Below are positions 11,165-21,427 of a stretch of 64,000 nt of DNA, piece after piece. The translations under genes were made by a program, and so were the position numbers. This DNA comes from Axinella damicornis (Eukaryota; Porifera; Demospongiae; Axinellida; Axinellidae), in NCBI GenBank assembly GCA_963931865.1, contig OZ007509.1, positions 18,906,440 to 18,970,439 on the forward strand, read 5' to 3'. Every line of letters begins with the position of its first letter. The stretch's first letter is position 1. The notes beneath the pieces were generated by a model. The model saw only the letters and a list, made by a program, of their open reading frames with translations, ran no database searches and had not been told where the DNA came from.

Positions 11165-11735
11165 ACATGACTTAGACTTGAGAATCATACCAAGTGTTAT
11201 GCTTGGGACAAGTATAAGTCTCGTGTGCCAAGTGTTATGCTTGGGACAAATTTTACCATCCTTATGTGGGACAAGTATGTGGGACAAGTATAAGTCACGG
11301 GGGGATTAAGTGAGCCCCTGCACTTATGGCATGTACTGCAAACCAAAGTTGACCCAATGAATTTCATGAATAGGTAATTAGCTAGGTATTTTTGGCTCAT
11401 TTCATAATAATATTTCACTACATGAGCCAGTTGAGGGGCATCGCACAACCACAGACAACACCCAATAATGTACAGGTTTGGTTAATGATATAATAATGTA
11501 ACAAAAATGTGGCATTAATATCATTCATTGAGCCAACTTCACTAACCTTTGGTTTGCATTACAGTTACCATTAATGCCATAAGTACTAGTGCAGGGGCTC
11601 ACTTAATCTCCCTGTGACTTATACTTGTCCCACATAAGGATGATAAAATTTGTGTATAAATACTGGGCCATAATTATAAGTCAGACTTAGTACTTGTCTT
11701 GGCACACAAGACTTATATAATATACTTGTTCATTT
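11165..11735. mobile_element. TIR element with long inverted ends
   Basis: The left end (GGGACAAGTATAAGTCACGG, then GGGGATTAAGTGAGCCCCTG, then CACTTATGGCAT) is repeated in reverse complement at the right end (AATGCCATAAGTACTAGTGC, then AGGGGCTCACTTAATCTCCC, then TGTGACTTATACTTGTCCCA). The interior contains the GAGCCAGTTGAGGGGCATCG words shared with bases 1-140. No protein is encoded. It is a foldback or MITE-type element; related ends are at 1335-1612. Confidence 0.7.
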
Positions 11736-11746
11736 AATTTAACCCT

Positions 11747-11880
11747 TTTCCACCATTAGCAGGTCATTTTCAGGTACCCTAATTCCAGTACCAGTACCCT
11801 CAGGTTGTTGGGCTCAAATCTGCTCCCAGAAGTAATTTCCAGCCATCTCCCAAGGACAGGAAAGTCTTAATGAAGGGAAC
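11747..11880. repeat. Left-end fragment of TTAA-flanked MITE family
   Basis: TTAACCCTTTTCCACCATTA followed by AGGTCATTTTCAG resembles the left end of the element at 53664 (TTAACTCTTTAGGGGCC, then AGGTCATTTTCAG). The right end is not found nearby, so this is a truncated copy. The following stretch to 12140 shows no gene. Confidence 0.45.
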
Positions 11881-12561
11881 CAAGTGTATCTACATGTAGC
11901 TATGCACTGTATGCAGACAATACTCTTTTTTATTATCTTGGTAAGATCTTGGAGAGGGTCTATGCAGTTATTACCTGCAATTTACTGTAGGTCATCATGA
12001 AATCAATCAATCTTCTCTCATGTCTTACTCTTACCTTTGTGCAATCATCCTTGGTTTATAGCTAGAGATAAATTTCACCTGCCTTGGCCTTCACTGGAGG
12101 CAGACTACTGATTCCTTCTTCAGGAGGATCCTGGAGGAGCTTCGTAACCTCGGAGATCGGCAAAGGCGTGGTACGTACATACCTCGGAGATCGGCAAAGG
12201 CGTGGTACATACACTATAGACACACCTGATCCGTTCCGAATATCGAATAAACCTTATGCAATTACGTCGCAAAATCAAGTGCACGTGATGCAGGCAACCA
12301 TGAATTGAATTAATTTCATTAAAATTAAGTGCACGTGACGCCAGCAGCCATGCATTTTGCCAAAACCCGGAGATTTGTCTGCTTCTAGCAATCTGCGCAG
12401 GGATCAGCCTGAACGTAGCAGGTATGCTAACTACCTAATAGCGAACGTTGACATTACCTGAAAGACAGCTGTGCAGCTGCGCGCATTTCTGCAGAACGTA
12501 CCATCGATCTTCTTGCCACTCATTACAGAATACGGAAAGATTGTGGGCAGATAACAGGCTA

Positions 12562-12580
12562 TGACGTCATTGCTATTTAA
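12562..12580 (+). promoter_or_regulatory. CRE plus TATA-like box of bZIP gene
   Basis: A perfect TGACGTCA (12562-12569) is followed 4 bp later by TATTTAA (12574-12580). The ATG of the bZIP gene is at 12635, so a start site about 30 bp past the TATA-like box leaves a 5' UTR of only about 30 nt. Since ATF/CREB-family bZIP proteins bind this palindrome, autoregulation is possible (inference). Confidence 0.6.
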
Positions 12581-12634
12581 AGCACTCTGTCGCTATCAAC
12601 GCGGAATAGGCCTACTGACTTGCTCTCATTAGTG

Positions 12635-14455
12635 ATGTCCCAGCCAATGTCAACGGAACAGAAGGCAGACGCACTTCAACCTTCAACTTCACTTTGTGCT
12701 CCCTCTGATCATGACAACCTCCCGGCTCTGCCCATTCTGGAATCCGGTACTACTTCATCACAGTCTAGTAACTGTACACCGCTCTCTTCAACAAACTCCT
12801 CTGATCCAGAGTTGAATGATAGTCTACATGCACTCCTCAATATGTGTAGCGGAGAAGCAGTGTCTGATGGCATGACCCCCTCCAGTTTTGATCTATTTCA
12901 TTTCCCTTTCTCTCTGATCCCTCTCCTTCATAGCACTGAATTGCCGTCACGGGGGGTGTCCCAGCCTGCTTCCATAGAGCAGGTGTTAGACACACTTCAG
13001 CCTCCCACATCCTCTGCACAGTCCCACCTCTCTAGTCTAGCCTGTCTATACCCTTCGCCTATGGCCAATTCTAATCTCCCTCTGCCACCAAAGCCCAACA
13101 CCGCACTGCCTTCATCAGCATATTCCGATCCAGAAATGTGTACATTCAACAATGAGAATAGCAGCACGGAAAAGATGACAACTGAGATGGAATATCTTTT
13201 CGACCTCTTCCCTCTGATCCCTCTCCCTCAAAGCACTGAATTGCCATCACAGGGAATGTCCCAGCCTCCGTCAGCGGAGCAGGGGGTGGACAGGTCAACT
13301 GTGCATAGTACTGTTTGTGGCAGCCTTCATACACTGACTATTCTTGACTCCAGCACTACCTCCCAACAGCCTAGCAACTGTTCACCAGTCTCCTCAACCC
13401 CTGAACCAGAGACGAACAGTGCCCTAAATGCGCTCATTGATGACAAGGTGTGTAGCCAAGAAGATAAGATGGCGTCTGGTGATATGACCCCCTCTATTTC
13501 TGACCTATCTCTTTTCCTGTTCCCACTGAGCCCTCTCCTTCATAGCACTGAGTTGCCGTCACGGGGGGTGTCCCAGCCTGCTTCCATAGAGCAGGTGTTA
13601 GACACACTTCAGCCTCCCACATCCTCTGCACAGTCCCACCTCTCTTCATATTCCGATCCAGAAGTGTGTACAGTCAATGAGAATAGCAACAGAGAAAAGA
13701 TGGCACCTGAGATGGGGTGTATTTTTGACCTATTCCCTCTGATTCCTCTCTCTCAAATTACTGACTTGCCTTCACACGGGGTGTCCCAGCCTACATCGAT
13801 GGAGAAGAGGGCCAACATGCTTCAGCCTCCCACATCCTCTGCACCTCCTCACCTCCTCCCTGGTGACCAAGTGACCGACATGCAGAGAGAGAAGAGCAGT
13901 CCCTCACCACAGTGCAGCGATTCCTCCGTCCCTGAGGATGAGGATATTACGCCAGTGTGTACACACATCAATCCTGATCCCCCTGGCATTCCAGCAGAGA
14001 GCCTTTGCATTCAGTCTGCCTCAACAGAGCAGTCCATAGCTAGATCCTTCTCACCGGTCCCTCCCTCAGCTTACCATAACGTAATGACAGAGGAATCTTC
14101 TACTGAGACACCCTCTCGAACGGGGGCAGACTCGAGTGTCAAAGCTCAGAACTGTATGAACAAGAAACAGAAACTGGAAATTGTGAGTGTAGTGACAGAG
14201 AAACAGCAGCAACAGAGAAGACTGAACAATGTTTCTGCCTTACATTACCGACAGAGGAGGAAGGAAAGGGAGAGAGACTTGAAAGTGAGAATGAAACAGC
14301 TTGGGGCTAAAAACAAAGGACTCAAGATGCAACTTTCTGCCCTGACAACTGAGATTGATAAGATGAAAAAATTGTCACAGAAGATGTTACAGAATACTCA
14401 AAAGACAAAAGTCTGTCCTTTCTTCCTTAACTCGACTTGTAGCAAGTTAAACTAA
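12635..14455 (+). CDS. ATF4-like bZIP transcription factor with repeated N-terminus
   Basis: A 606-residue intronless frame. The ATG at 12635 is chosen because it is the first in-frame ATG after the CRE/TATA pair. The C-terminus (about residues 528-585) is a bZIP: basic region NNVSALHYRQRRK with the N-x7-R spacing, then Leu/Met every seventh residue for six heptads. NxxxAxxYRQ(K/R)(K/R) matches the ATF4/ATF5 group more closely than CREB or Jun; this is family knowledge, not a search result. The long N-terminus contains about five diverged copies of a module: an acidic-hydrophobic DLFPLIPL-type patch, then ELPSRGVSQP, then SxEQ and LQPPTSS. Two copies (12924-13033 and 13533-13645) are nearly identical in DNA. 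The patches resemble activation motifs. The protein should act in the nucleus as a dimer. A short tail KVCPFFLNSTCSKLN follows the zipper. Confidence 0.8.
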   Translation: MSQPMSTEQKADALQPSTSLCAPSDHDNLPALPILESGTTSSQSSNCTPLSSTNSSDPELNDSLHALLNMCSGEAVSDGMTPSSFDLFHFPFSLIPLLHSTELPSRGVSQPASIEQVLDTLQPPTSSAQSHLSSLACLYPSPMANSNLPLPPKPNTALPSSAYSDPEMCTFNNENSSTEKMTTEMEYLFDLFPLIPLPQSTELPSQGMSQPPSAEQGVDRSTVHSTVCGSLHTLTILDSSTTSQQPSNCSPVSSTPEPETNSALNALIDDKVCSQEDKMASGDMTPSISDLSLFLFPLSPLLHSTELPSRGVSQPASIEQVLDTLQPPTSSAQSHLSSYSDPEVCTVNENSNREKMAPEMGCIFDLFPLIPLSQITDLPSHGVSQPTSMEKRANMLQPPTSSAPPHLLPGDQVTDMQREKSSPSPQCSDSSVPEDEDITPVCTHINPDPPGIPAESLCIQSASTEQSIARSFSPVPPSAYHNVMTEESSTETPSRTGADSSVKAQNCMNKKQKLEIVSVVTEKQQQQRRLNNVSALHYRQRRKERERDLKVRMKQLGAKNKGLKMQLSALTTEIDKMKKLSQKMLQNTQKTKVCPFFLNSTCSKLN

Positions 14456-15090
14456 CCATCAATTATAATTTATCTGTGGTCACATATTATCTGAAACTAT
14501 CACTATAATATTATATCTGGTATAATATTTGGTTGCTCACTATTTGATGGTTCCCATGGTTTGTATGTGATCGGTCAACACTAAGCAATTATTTGGAAAA
14601 GCCGGAAGCTTAAGTAAGCTATTGACGTCTGCATTAATGCTCCTATATATATACCTGTTGATACATACACCACCAATGCATCAACACGAATTGCATGTCT
14701 CAGTCAATCCACGTGACTGTGCAAGCTATAGTGCTACTCAGACGTGTGCTATAATATTTAATTACTAGTATTGTAGTAAACATCGTCACACTATACAGCA
14801 ACCCTCAGTGCGCATGCATGGTGAGGGTTGGAGAATTCTCCAGAATTGGAATATTATTTTTACAAGTCTGCCTTGGTGCATGTGCACAATTGGAAGGATA
14901 TATACGCGATTTGGAACATGCATAAAATAAAAAACTATGAGTGCATTTTACGGCTATCCTTAGTCTGGCTCCCCGCCAGTTGCTATGCCTGGGGCTGGCG
15001 CTGTGTTAAAATGCAGGCATACATACGTACAGGCATGTATGTCTATAATTATTATATCATGTTTCAAGGGTGCTGCGTATTACAAGGCAG
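14456..15090. other. No gene seen
   Basis: AT-rich DNA downstream of the bZIP gene. No repeat or coding frame could be supported. Confidence 0.5.
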
Positions 15091-15835
15091 TTAACCCTTT
15101 AACAATGGAATTCTTTCCATCAAGACAACACATTTTCATGCATTCAGCGCACACCATGCTCCCCTCCCACTGCATTTGCTCCTCACCGGCCAGACTTGGT
15201 GGGGCTCGCACACATGGGGAGCCCTCTCTGGCAATACCATTAACACGACCCCCACAAGCCCAGCAATCGGAGGTCAAAGGTGGATGTCTGCCGGATTCTC
15301 GCCAAGGATCTCCCCAAACTTGGGCCAGATCTGACTGCTAGCACATCATACACCATCTGCATGTTGTCTTGAGGCCCTCGGTGGGGTCTATTGCACTTGC
15401 ACTTGACTACCCTTGAGGGGTTTGCCACGATGGTGGCTGGCGCGAGGGCCTGGAGAAGGCAGAGCCTATGAACCCAGGTCCCTCGAGTACAACGGCTTTA
15501 CATCCCCTCCGAAGGATGCGGTGTGAACTGTTTCAGGTGAAACACCTGAAAGAACACACCTACTCATTTTAGGGTAGAGCTGAGTCAACTCCTAGGAGAA
15601 AGAAAATCTCCTATGGCAATGGTGGGATTCGAACCTGCAACCTTTCGATTAGCAGTCGAATGCTTTAACCGATGTCATGCTTTCGAATCTCATTAAAATC
15701 AAAAATCGCCCCGAATCATTCTCATTAAAATCAAAAAATCGCCCCTGACACGTGTACATTTAGTGGGGGGTGCACGCCGAAAACTGATCAAAATTTCAGT
15801 AAGGAGCTATTCTATCATAAGCGATGGGCTATCTG
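15091..15835 (-). mobile_element. piggyBac-like MITE copy interrupted by a SINE
   Basis: TTAACCCTTTAACAATGG starts a reverse-complement copy of the element at 7290-7891. The first 285 bp match its right half (CATTCAGCGCACACC, then TGACCTCCGATTGCTGG region). After the SINE at 15392-15675 the match resumes with the other half (ATTAAAATCAAAAATCGCCC, then TAGTGGGGG). The SINE therefore inserted into the MITE. The far TTAA end is not clear. Confidence 0.65.
15392..15675 (-). mobile_element. tRNA-Ser(GCT)-derived SINE
   Basis: Read on the - strand it begins with a tRNA body: GGTTAAAGC of the D arm, an anticodon loop GACTGCTAATC as in tRNA-Ser(GCT), a variable arm, and the B-box/T-arm GGTTCGAATCCCACC. 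A conserved non-tRNA body follows (CTCCTAGGAGTTGACTCAG, GGGGATGTAAAGCCG, TAGGCTCTGCCTTCTCCAGG). The first dozen tRNA bases are missing, so it is 5'-truncated. A second copy is at 27926-28170, where the A box GTGGCCGAGTGGTTAAAGC is intact. Confidence 0.75.
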
Positions 15836-16479
15836 AGTGTGAATAGCTAGGTGGAGTGAGCAGGAATGTTTGTGGGTCTGCTGATCAGAAGTGGCCGAAG
15901 AACAGCCTGGAAAGTGAACAGCATCCGACAGCTCAGGTACTCTGGAGAGTTGACCTTTCGGCATTACAGGCCCCGCCCATTTTCGTGTCACGGCGAATTT
16001 GGCTGGTTTGGTAGCTGAACTGGGCTGGTGAGAGGGAGTAGATGTGTGGCCAAAACTCTGTAACCGAGAGGTGAACGTGGAAAAGCATCCCTAGTTTGCA
16101 GGGGGTAGGTTGACCTTTTGAAGAGAGCCCTTGGCTTGAGTCGGTTTTAGTCGGTGTGCGTGGAATTTTTTTTGAAAGCCTAGGGTAGCCAAACCTCTGT
16201 TTTTGAGGGTGGCAGTGAGTTTTGGGCTGTAGCCTGCAAGTGAGGAGAGCAGGTGGTAAATCCATCCGTAGTTTTTGGGCCTGTTTTGTGTGTGTATTGA
16301 TGATGGGGTCAGAGTGTGGGTGGGGCCTTGGAGAGGGTCCAAATTTTCAGTTTCGTAGAGGGCCTTAAAATTGAGTTTTAGGGCATTTTCAAGCAGAGGG
16401 AGCAGTTTGATGCAAAGTATTGCTGAAACTTGTGTACGCTTTGATGCTGCCCATTTATCCATCAACTTGGTTTCGGAGA

Positions 16480-16900
16480 TCGCGGTACCCATGTTTACTA
16501 CCTTAATACTTGCACCAACACTCTTGAAGCCTGATCCTTTCACACTGGAGGCAGCTAGCTATTCGAGTCTTCTATCTCACAAATTTCAATTTTTCTGAAA
16601 TTAGAAACTTACCAGTGAGTCGGCAGGATCAGATCAGTGGAAAGTGACTAACCACCCTTCTGTAGATAACACTCAGCCTCATTCCCAGGCTCTCCGAGTC
16701 CTCAAAAATCGGGAGGTGAGGAGAGAACCTGGGACCAAGCCTAGACAACACTAGGGCTGAGCTCGTGCAGAGCACCAGAATTTTAACTACACACCTATTT
16801 TAGCTAGTTACTGCTCCAAGCTACCCCACCCACTAATTTTGCCATTGGAAAGGAACCACAGAAGCTGGAGCTAGCTATAAACTATAATTGAACTTTGCAG
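16480..16900. repeat. Dispersed repeat, inverted copy at 58080-58380
   Basis: The words TCACAAATTTCAATTTTTCT, GAAACTTACCAGTGAG, CAGGATCAGATCAGTG and TACCCCACCCACTAATTTTG occur in reverse complement and reverse order at 58080-58380. This is a dispersed element of unknown type. A - strand frame of about 134 codons starting near 16492 overlaps it but matches nothing I know. Confidence 0.6.
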
Positions 16901-17315
16901 CGTATTTGTAGCTGGAGAAATTAACTGCGCCACCTTCTGCACTTTACAGCAAGTCTCTATCTGCTTCCTGTCCCCGCTTACATATTGTCGGCTCTCCCAT
17001 CCCAAACAGAAGACGTCAAACCAGCGTTGCTGACGTGTCACGCCCCCTATAAGCCTGTAGTATACATGAAACCACGCCCATAGGCAGGGAGGAGCTCAAT
17101 GTGGACGACACCCTGACACCGTGAATTACAAGGCAGTCTACCAGCTAGAGCAACAAGCTAGCTACTTCCCTGGCCCCACGCATCGATCAAGTGAGCACAA
17201 TGCCTTCCATAATGAACAAACACTAGTGGTACACCACAACCAGAGGGACAAGTATTCATAGTGAGGTGGATGATCGTAGCATCCTAGGACATAGTTGCCA
17301 ACTCAGGGTCCAGAG

Positions 17316-17606
17316 ATGGCTAGTGGTCTACTACCAAGGGTTGTTCGTATTCATAGAAAGGGAAGGAAAATCTTGCAAAGTTGTGACGTCTACATTGGGA
17401 GAGCTGTTAAGAAAGGAGGTTGGAAGTTAGATGCCAGCATTTGGGCCAATCCATTTAAGCGAACAAAAGGTCTTGCCCCTGGATCAACGTTACTTGCCTA
17501 TGAGCAGTATGTCCGATCCAACCCTAACCTCATCATTGCCATGGAGACGTGCTGCTGCATGGTAAGACTAGTCCAAGAGCACTTAGAAAGTGATGACAGT
17601 ATGTGA
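17316..17606 (+). CDS. DUF4326-like protein, truncated
   Basis: From the ATG at 17316 the frame reads 96 residues to a TGA. The core (DVYIGRAVKKGG, then WANPFKRT, then LAYEQYVRSNPNL) matches the DUF4326 pattern YIGR...WxNPF...Y..Y. The usual C-terminal part, a Cys-rich GCWC...CHGD motif, is absent: after METCCCM the frame runs into unrelated residues. A GTAAGA donor directly after that ATG codon suggests either an intron or an eroded gene. DUF4326 is common in bacteria and phages and has no known activity. The next frame (17593) overlaps by 14 bases in another phase, so a frameshift or splice between them is possible. Confidence 0.55.
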   Translation: MASGLLPRVVRIHRKGRKILQSCDVYIGRAVKKGGWKLDASIWANPFKRTKGLAPGSTLLAYEQYVRSNPNLIIAMETCCCMVRLVQEHLESDDSM

Positions 17607-18183
17607 TGACGAGGAAACTGAAGAAAACTTCACCGATTCCAAGCAACATGATTGGTCAAAGGACAATAAACCTGCATCTGTGCTAGCGGAGGGAGTCATA
17701 ATTGGTACTACTTTCATGAAACCATCCTGTGTGAGTGTTGTGGCAATTTCAGAAGAAAATCTGATTCGACCTCTTCCTTCAGTTAACATTGTGAACTCTG
17801 ACCCCTTGGCCAAAGTGGGAACAAGATTTTGGTTCTCGTTTGACAAGGAGAGAATGCACAGTCATGTCCGGCTATCACACTCCTGGGAAGATGCTCCTGT
17901 CAGCATTGCTCACATAGACATGAGCCCAATTCACCCTAAGGTCCTACACCGTATGCTATGCTCATGTGCTGTTTCAAGAAAGCAGAGTGATAGTGCACAT
18001 ATGCAGGAGCTCTTGAAGGTCTTAGCTGACAGTCAGCAGCACTGTGCTCAGACACCATACATGCTTGAAGGAGATAATGTCCATTCTTCTATCCTTACCA
18101 ACGTGGAAAGTGATCTTGTGGTATACCTCAAATTAAGGTGCTGGAAAGAGGCCCAGGGCACAATTCCGTGCTCTTGGCAATGA
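17593..18183 (+). CDS. Unrecognised ORF overlapping the DUF4326-like frame
   Basis: A 196-codon frame from the ATG at 17593 to TGA at 18183, overlapping the preceding ORF by 14 bases. The sequence looks protein-like rather than random: a hydrophobic core CVSVVAISEENLIRPLPS, then KVGTRFWFSFDKERMHSH. That pattern vaguely recalls OB-type beta-barrel proteins with an IRPLP motif, but I cannot name a family. It may be the second exon or second half of the same gene. A transposon copy begins only 83 bases after the stop, so the true 3' end may be lost. Confidence 0.35.
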   Translation: MTVCDDEETEENFTDSKQHDWSKDNKPASVLAEGVIIGTTFMKPSCVSVVAISEENLIRPLPSVNIVNSDPLAKVGTRFWFSFDKERMHSHVRLSHSWEDAPVSIAHIDMSPIHPKVLHRMLCSCAVSRKQSDSAHMQELLKVLADSQQHCAQTPYMLEGDNVHSSILTNVESDLVVYLKLRCWKEAQGTIPCSWQ

Positions 18184-18265
18184 ATTCCATCTCCCGGTCA
18201 CCTCAGTTGGTGTGACAGAAATGTTTGCGAGTAGGAAAGATACGAAAATTATACTCTCAGGCAGC

Positions 18266-18576
18266 ATAGACCCCACCCAGGGCCTCAAGAAAACCTGTGG
18301 TGTAAGGTGTGCCATCAGTCAGATCTGGCCCAAGTTTAGGGAAATGCTGGGCGAAAATCCGGCTGACATCCACCTTTGACCTCCGATTGCTGGGCTGGTG
18401 GGGGTCATGAATATCATTAACAGTATTGCGCAGAGGGGTCTCTCCATGTGTGCGGGCCCCACCAAGTTTGGCCGCTGAGGAGCGAATGCTGTGGGAGAGG
18501 AGTACCTACGAAAGTGGTGTGCGCTGAATGCATGAAAATGTGTTGTCTTGGTGGGAAGAATTCGGTGGTTAAAGGG
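18266..18576 (+). mobile_element. Right half of piggyBac-like MITE
   Basis: Nearly identical to 7575-7891 (GACCCCACC.AGGGCCTCAA through TTCGGTGGTTAAAGGG) and ends at TTAA (18577-18580). The left half is missing, so this is a truncated copy; the high identity suggests recent activity. Confidence 0.75.
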
Positions 18577-19022
18577 TTAAGCACACAAGTACAAAGGACA
18601 GACCACCAATCAAGATGAGGAGTATGGGTATAAAAAATGTACATGCAGTTGGGTGGTTGGGTGTATGTACATTCACACTGTGCTATGTTATAATGTACAG
18701 TATACAATGTGTGTTGCATAACACAGAAAACCTGTGAGACTAAATTCTACACATCAAAATATAAGAATAAGAGTCTTAGTGTTAAATTCAGCTATTTCCC
18801 CCCGCTGATGGAGTGGAACAAAATGGCCGACATTCGATGAGGGTCCACTCGCATTAAGGACTGCCTACTCTGAGGGAATGCGTCACTGTGGGAAGGTGAT
18901 ATGGGCTGGTGTGGGGTGGGCGTGTGTGCAGGTATGAGGGATGTGGTGTGTGCCAGAAGGGTTGGGTGCAGGGTGAAGAGAATGTGCAGTCACGACTACA
19001 GAGCATGTGGAAGTGAAAACTC

Positions 19023-19118
19023 CTTTCACACACACACACTCACATAGCTACTATACACACCACACACACACACACACACATACCACACACAGATCATACA
19101 TACACACACACGCACACA
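19023..19118. repeat. CA microsatellite
   Basis: Interrupted (CA)n tract. On the - strand it follows the last visible DOCK exon directly, with a candidate donor AGG|GTGTGT at the junction. Confidence 0.8.
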
Positions 19119-19119
19119 C

Positions 19120-21364
19120 ACACCCTTTCTTCTGCCTTCAACAGTGGTGTGAGTGTGGTCTGCATCTGCTGGAACTTGCTTCTCAGCTCATCCTGGTAGA
19201 GCAGCTGGTCAGTAGAGATCAGCCGGCCATTTAGGTCAAGAGCCTCCTGGCACACCTGCATGAACGACCTGTGAGGTGGGGGGAGGAGATGTGGGCGGGA
19301 GGAGATATGGATAGAAGAACTGTTAGTGTGCACGAGGAACAAACACACACATGTACATATCTATACACACATGCCCCCCCCCCCCCCCCCCCCCATCCCC
19401 AAACACACACACACCCTTCCCTCACTCACCTATACACCTCCTTGAGACGTTCGGTGTGTTTCCTCGGCTGTGCAGTCAACTGTGGGTCTCTCAGGAAGAC
19501 AGTGTACTCCTCAACTCCCTGGTTGACCTGTGGGGGCAAGAGTTCACACACTATGATCATAGGTATACTCCAATAAAGACCATTTCAGCACAGGGTCCAG
19601 GCCCTATGTGGGTTGTACAAGATGTATCAAATGGCTAGCATCGTTCGCAGGCCTTCTCACCCCAGCGTTTACCGCTTGCAGTACTAACGCGGGCAAGCAA
19701 CAAACGCTGGGATGAGAAGGCCTGGGAACGAGGCTATCAAATGGCTAGGTTTTATGAAGTCACTTTTAAGCAAGTAGCTCCACTTTTTCTAGTCAAAACG
19801 GCTTGGCAGATGGAACTGGAGGCGCTACAAGGAAAGAGGACTTCTTCCTAAGCCTGTTGGCACAGGAGCCAGCCTTGAACCCAGGGCAGGCAGTATATGA
19901 ATAGTTCAGCAGACCATGATTGCATCCACCTGTTCTGCAATTAATGGCTGACCCTGCTCCACATAGACGCTTAACCATGATTGTTCAAAGGGTCAGTTTA
20001 CAACTAGGCTTTACTGGTTAATATGCCAAATCATTGTGACTACTAATAGTGGCAAGAGCACATGCATACGATGACATCATCGACATCTGCCGCTATGACG
20101 ACGATGTCATCATGCGCTCTTGGTTGTGGTGATGGCCCTGAATCTCAGTGGTGCTCTTGCCTGGGTGCTGATGGAGCCCTGGAGGAGGAGCTGGAGTCGC
20201 TTGAGGTCAGGAGGGTCTATTTGAACAGTAGTGGTCAGGTCAGCTGTCTTGTTGTCCATTGCCTCAATGGCTACCTGGAGGGGGGATGTGGGATAGGGGA
20301 AAGATGGAGGGAGGGGAGGGATAGAGAGGGGAGGATGGAGGAGAGGGGAGGGATGGAGAGGGGAGGGATTGAGAGGGGAGGGATGGAGAGGGGAGGGATG
20401 GAGGAGAGGGGAGGGATGGAGAGGGGAGGGATGAGGGATGGAGAGGGGAGGGATGGAGGAAGGGGAGGGATGGAGAGGGGAGGATGGAGAAGGGAGGATT
20501 GAGAGGGGAGGGATGGAGGAAGGGGAGGGATGGAGAGGGGAGGGATGGAGAAGGGAGGATGGAGAGGGGAGGATGGAGGAGAGGGGAGGGATGGAGAGGG
20601 GAGGGATGGAGGAGAGGGGAGGGATGGAGAGGGGAGGGATGGAGAGGGGAGGGATGGAGAGGGGAGGGATGGAGAGGGGAGGGATGGAGAGGGGAGGGAT
20701 GAAGGAAGGGGAGGGATGGAGAGGGGAGGGATGGAGAGGGGAGGATGGAGAGTGGAGGATGGAGGAGAGGGGAGGGATGGAGAGGGGAGGGATGGAGAGG
20801 GGAGTGATTGAGAGGGGAGGGGAGGGATGGAGAGGAGAGGGATGGAGGGATGTATCTCTTACCTCAATAGCTGATAGTTCAAACTGTTCCTGGTCTATCA
20901 CTTGGATGCGCTTCTTCACATACGGAAACCAGTGAGAGGCTGTGAGTGTGTGTGTGTTGTGTGTGAGAGGATAAAATACTATGTCCCAGTATGGAATCGA
21001 ATAGCCTATTGAGCTAGATCATTCTCTGGCTGCACAGGAAGTCCAGAGCAGGTTCCAGGGCAGCGGGAGAATGGTCTAGCTCGATAGACTAGGAGTGGAA
21101 TACAGCACACTACACTGCAGGGTTCTCTGGAATGGGAATGGGCCATGGCACGTACTGGTGAGGATGGTCTTCCTCATACACTGCCGAGTGACGTCGCCAT
21201 GCTGCTTGCCATCAGGAGTGAAGGGGGTCACAAACACAAACCGGCTGATCTTATTCTCCCGCTCAAACTTGGTCCTCCTCTCCTCCAGTTCCTCGGCAGT
21301 AAAGTACGGCTCCACGTGTGTGATCTGGATGTGGGCGTGGTCCAGGTCCAGGGAGGAGGTGGTT

Positions 21365-21427
<63 letters not shown>

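Noticed and set aside
15600..15675. Possible functional tRNA-Ser gene
   Set aside because: The 5' acceptor and D stems are missing and the body continues into SINE sequence.
16091..16492. - strand frame of 134 codons
   Set aside because: Overlaps a dispersed repeat with a copy at 58080-58380 and matches no family known to me; kept only as part of the repeat entry.
20110..20919. - strand Pro/Ser/His-rich frame of 269 codons
   Set aside because: Reads through two DOCK exons and the intronic minisatellite; splice sites and DOCK homology show the true structure.
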